A DNA stretch of 64,000 nt, from the NCBI GenBank assembly GCA_963827545.1, contig CAWHBI010000034.1:1-64000 (forward strand), read 5' to 3'. Below the pieces are notes generated by a model. The model made no database searches. It was given only the letters and a program-made list of their open reading frames with translations, and was not told the origin of the DNA. The first letter of the stretch is position 1, and every line of letters starts with the position of its first letter. This stretch comes from AWTP1-13 sp963827545 (GTDB lineage Bacteria > Pseudomonadota > Alphaproteobacteria > Rhizobiales > Hyphomicrobiaceae). Shown here piece after piece: positions 61,173 to 64,000 of this stretch. The translations under genes and the position numbers were made by a program.

Positions 61173-63404
61173 CTACAGAAAATTGTACGGATCGATGTCG
61201 ATAGTGAGCCGCAGATCGGAGGGCGGCTTGGGCAGCGTGTCGAGCCAGGCACGCAGGTAGGCTTGGATGTCGAGCTCGCGCGGGGCCTTGACCAGCAGGC
61301 GCCAGCGATAGCGGCCGCGAATGATGGCGAGCGGCGCCTCGGCGGGGCCCAGCACCTCGATGCGCTGGGCGGGCGGGGCATGGCGGGCAACATCGCGGGC
61401 GAACAGCTCGGCCAACTCCTTGTCCCGGGCCGAAATGATCAATGCGGCCAGCCGGCCGTAGGGCGGCAGCAGCCCGGCCTGGCGCTGGCGGATCTCGTTT
61501 TCCAGGAACGCGTCGCGGTCGCCGGTGATGATGGCCTGCATCACCGGATGCTCGGGCATGTAGGTCTGCACGAAGCCGCGGCCCGAGGTCAGCACGCGCC
61601 CCGCCCGTCCCGTCACCTGGTGCAGCAGCTGGAAGGTGCGCTCCGCTGCCCTGGGGTCGGCGGTGCCGAGCCCCAGATCGCCGTCGACGATGCCGACGGT
61701 GGCGAGCTGCGGGAAGTGATGGCCCTTGGCCACCATCTGCGTGCCGATGATGATCTCGGCCTCACCCGTTTCGATGGTCTTGATGATCTCGCGCATCTCG
61801 ATGAGCGACGGCACCAAATCCGAGGAGAGCAGCGCCAGGCGCGCCTCGGGAAAGCGCTCGCCCACCTCCTCGGCGATGCGCTCGATGCCAGGTCCGCAGG
61901 CAACGAGCGAGTCGAGATCTCCGCAGCTCGGGCACTTCTCGGGAAGCGGCAGCGCAAAGCCGCAGTGGTGGCAGTTGAGCCGGTTGCGGTAGCGGTGCTC
62001 CACCAGCCAGGCCGTGCATTGCGGGCAGTCGAAGCGATGGCCGCAGGAGCGGCACAAGGTGAGCGGCGCGTAGCCGCGGCGGTTGAGGAACAGGAGGGCC
62101 TGTTGCTTGTTGGCGAGAGTCTCGGTGACGGCGGCCACCAGCGTCGGGGCAAGCCACCTGCCCCTTTCGGGCGGCTCCTTGCGCATGTCGATGGTCACGA
62201 CGTCGGGCAGCTCGGCGCCGGAGTAGCGCCCTGGGAGCGCGACACTGCGGTAGCGGCCGGTGCGCGCGTTGACGTGGCTCTCGATGGAGGGCGTGGCCGA
62301 CGACAGAACGATCGGAAACCTGCCGACGTTGGCGCGCACCACGGCCATGTCGCGCGCCTGGTAATGCACGCGGTCCTCCTGCTTGAAACCGCCGTCGTGC
62401 TCCTCGTCGACGACGATGAGGCCCAGCTCCTTGTAGGGCAGGAACAGCGCCGAGCGTGCGCCGACGACGACGCGCGCTTCGCCGGTGGCGGCGGCGCGCC
62501 AGGCGCGCGCCCGCTCCGGCGAGGAGAGCGCGGAATGCCATTCGACCGGCGCGCAGCCGAACCGCGCCGTGAAGCGGTCCATGAACTGGCTGGTGAGCGC
62601 GATCTCCGGCAGCATGATGAGCGCTTGGGCGCCCTTTTCCAGCGTGCGCGCCACGGCCTCGAAATAGACCTCGGTCTTGCCCGAGCCGGTGACGCCGTCG
62701 AGCAGCGTCACCGAGAAGGCACCGTCGGCCGCCGAGCGCATGGCGTGGACGGCGCGCGCCTGGTGATCGCCGAACTCGACCTCGGTGTGGGAGGCGCTTG
62801 GCACGGGAAGGCGCCGCTCGGGGATCGCCACTTCGACAAGCGTGCCGGCCTCGACGAGCCCGTCGATCACGCCGGTGGAGCATTGCGCCTCTGCCGCGAT
62901 CGCGTTCTTGGCGCGGATCAGGCCGTCCCCGGCAACCTCCAGCGCGCGCTTGCGTGCGGGCGTCATACGGGGTGGCTCAGCGGCGTCTTCGTTGAGCCTG
63001 ACGCCGAAGCGCGGCTTGACCGGCTCGAAGACGGCCGAGGAGCCCATCATCATGCGCACCACCATGCCGAGCGGGGAGAGCGTGTAGCGCGCCACCCATT
63101 CCGCAAAGCGCAGCGAGATCGCCGGCAGAGCCGGCACGTCGGCGAGGCAGGCGATGACGGTCTTGAGCTTCTTGTCGGGGACCGGCTTGCCGGGATCGCC
63201 GAACGGGGCGTCCCAGACCACGCCGATGCGGGTCTGGGGGCCGAAGGGCACCAGCACGAAGGCGCCAGGGGGCGCCTGGATGTCAACGGGCAGCAGGTAG
63301 TCGTAGCTCTGGTCGAGCGCCACGGGCAGCAGGACCGGCACGCGCGGGCCCTTGGGCGCAGCTGCAGGGCGCCCTTCATCGAGCTTTTCGAGCAGGCTTT
63401 CCAA
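61173..63404 (-). CDS. priA: Primosomal replication restart helicase PriA
   Basis: 743 residues. PriA reloads the replisome at stalled forks. The N-terminal 3'-DNA-binding domain has VLLPVALDQSYDYLLP and PPGAFVLVPFG. The helicase core has Walker A LLDGVTGSGKTEVYFEA (237-245), IVVDEEHDGGFKQ and SSATPSIES. Eight cysteines for two zinc ions are in LCRSCGHRFDCPQC...LNCHHCGFALPLPEKCPSCG (about 450-495). GTQMVAKGHHFPQL and VTGRAGR finish the core. It is divergent from fsa, with an inverted repeat between them. Confidence 0.98.
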   Translation of the reverse strand: MESLLEKLDEGRPAAAPKGPRVPVLLPVALDQSYDYLLPVDIQAPPGAFVLVPFGPQTRIGVVWDAPFGDPGKPVPDKKLKTVIACLADVPALPAISLRFAEWVARYTLSPLGMVVRMMMGSSAVFEPVKPRFGVRLNEDAAEPPRMTPARKRALEVAGDGLIRAKNAIAAEAQCSTGVIDGLVEAGTLVEVAIPERRLPVPSASHTEVEFGDHQARAVHAMRSAADGAFSVTLLDGVTGSGKTEVYFEAVARTLEKGAQALIMLPEIALTSQFMDRFTARFGCAPVEWHSALSSPERARAWRAAATGEARVVVGARSALFLPYKELGLIVVDEEHDGGFKQEDRVHYQARDMAVVRANVGRFPIVLSSATPSIESHVNARTGRYRSVALPGRYSGAELPDVVTIDMRKEPPERGRWLAPTLVAAVTETLANKQQALLFLNRRGYAPLTLCRSCGHRFDCPQCTAWLVEHRYRNRLNCHHCGFALPLPEKCPSCGDLDSLVACGPGIERIAEEVGERFPEARLALLSSDLVPSLIEMREIIKTIETGEAEIIIGTQMVAKGHHFPQLATVGIVDGDLGLGTADPRAAERTFQLLHQVTGRAGRVLTSGRGFVQTYMPEHPVMQAIITGDRDAFLENEIRQRQAGLLPPYGRLAALIISARDKELAELFARDVARHAPPAQRIEVLGPAEAPLAIIRGRYRWRLLVKAPRELDIQAYLRAWLDTLPKPPSDLRLTIDIDPYNFL

Positions 63405-63507
63405 ACCTTGGCCCCAGGATTAAAACGCCGAATCGGATCGGCAACCCTTATAAGCCTACGCCTCCCTAAGGCGAACAAAGGGCGAATGCCTCAATCGCGA
63501 CCGTATT

Positions 63508-63601
63508 CCCTCCCCCCTTGTGGGGGAGGGCTAGGGTGGGGGGTATTGCAGAACCGTCGTGGTTCCCCCCACCCCTAACCCCTCCCCACAAGGGGGAGGG
63601 G
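63508..63601. repeat. CCCTCCCCCTTGTGGGGGAGGG-type large inverted repeat
   Basis: Two ~38-base arms, CCCTCCCCCCTTGTGGGGGA at the left and TCCCCACAAGGGGGAGGGG at the right, pair over most of their length around GTATTGCAGAACCGTCGTGG. Each arm also contains its own small palindrome around TTGTGG / CCACAA. It lies between priA and fsa. Repeats of this composition are scattered in many alphaproteobacterial genomes. Confidence 0.85.
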
Positions 63602-63653
63602 AAATCGCGCGGCGCTCGCGGCCCGGCCCGGCCGAGAAAATGGGAGTAGGCGC

Positions 63654-64000
63654 ATGAAATTCTTCGTCGACACGGCGGATGTCGCCGAGATCAAGGAACT
63701 GGCGGCCACCGGCCTGCTCGACGGCGTCACCACCAATCCTTCGCTGGTGGCCAAGGCCAAGCGTGACTTCAAGGAGGTCATCGCCGAAATCTGCGCCGCC
63801 GTGGCTGGACCGGTGAGCGCAGAGGTGGCCGCCACCGACGTCGAGGGCATGCTCAAGGAGGGCCGCGCGCTCGCCAGGATCGCCAAGAACGTAACGGTCA
63901 AGGTGCCACTGACCTGGGACGGGCTCAAAGCCTGCCGTGCCCTTACCGGCGACGGCACCATGGTCAACGTGACGCTGTGCTTCTCGGCCAACCAGGCTCT
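63654..64000 (+). CDS. fsa: Transaldolase-type fructose-6-phosphate aldolase, 3' end cut by window
   Basis: First 115 codons only. MKFFVDTADVAEIKELAATGLLDGVTTNPSLVAK is the standard opening of the small transaldolase/FSA family, and VTVKVPLTWDGLKACRAL contains the Schiff-base Lys in V-K-V-P. The family is ~215-220 residues, so about half is missing. It transfers or cleaves dihydroxyacetone units in sugar phosphate metabolism. Placement after priA and the atp operon is typical of Hyphomicrobiales. GGGAGTAGG precedes the ATG. Confidence 0.95.
   Translation, partial: MKFFVDTADVAEIKELAATGLLDGVTTNPSLVAKAKRDFKEVIAEICAAVAGPVSAEVAATDVEGMLKEGRALARIAKNVTVKVPLTWDGLKACRALTGDGTMVNVTLCFSANQA

Noticed and set aside
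61263..63578. 771-codon plus-strand frame opposite priA
   Set aside because: Antisense shadow; PriA motifs are complete on the minus strand.

Overview
The window looks like chromosomal DNA of a high-GC alphaproteobacterium, most likely order Hyphomicrobiales (Bradyrhizobiaceae/Xanthobacteraceae side). The support is gene order: guaB-MAPEG-rsmB, the chain HIG1-type protein / PduO-type adenosyltransferase / etfB-etfA-hbd, and envC-ctpA-rppH next to atpC-atpD-atpG-atpA-atpH, priA and fsa. Several tripartite tricarboxylate (TctC/Bug) binding proteins add to this. Two identical perfect parS sites, near 32.1 and 33.9 kb, indicate the main chromosome, probably in the origin-proximal domain. No rRNA, tRNA, CRISPR array, IS transposase or phage gene was recognised.

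Region 0-16.5 kb is accessory and decaying. It holds a TctA/TctB/TctC operon, a Rieske oxygenase, a second TctC, a GntR regulator divergent from a tandem MetE-like gene, a Tat-exported ABC binding protein, a metzincin protease, and a TetR-controlled set (saccharopine-dehydrogenase-like, DUF1772, epimerase and hydrolase remnants). At least five recognisable genes here carry apparent single-base frameshifts, and there are several gene remnants. This could be real decay or local sequence error.

Region 16.5-30.4 kb is mostly core: a GFA-family protein, an SDR, guaA, a cNMP-cNMP-rhodanese fusion, a secreted DUF3859 protein, a methyltransferase/ATP-grasp fusion, rsmB, MAPEG, guaB and a membrane DnaJ-like protein. 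It also contains two tandem copies of a ~150-bp highly structured repeat and a third TctC.

Region 30.6-36.6 kb has an FAD monooxygenase with a parS site inside its coding sequence, DUF2783, a small membrane protein, an orphan FlgC-like protein, the second parS, a Bcp peroxiredoxin, a YcaQ-like glycosylase and an SDR.

Region 36.7-44.2 kb is one co-directional run of small soluble genes behind an apparently leaderless ArsR regulator: SRPBCC, two glyoxalase-fold proteins, three GSTs, two DUF899 thioredoxin-like proteins, MoaD-like, BNR/sialidase-like, DUF1428 and TfoX-N. It looks like a stress or electrophile-handling cluster.

Region 44.2-64 kb holds a coiled-coil protein antisense to an over-extended sulfite-oxidase-like ORF, then hbd/etfA/etfB, rhomboid, the cobalamin adenosyltransferase, a HIG1-type protein, the EnvC-CtpA pair, rppH, the F1-ATPase operon, a TfoX-N protein, priA and the start of a transaldolase-type aldolase. 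The F1 operon is unusual. A VapD/DUF5397 toxin-antitoxin-like module, with a frameshifted antitoxin, sits between atpG and atpD, and a small zinc-ribbon gene sits between atpD and atpC.
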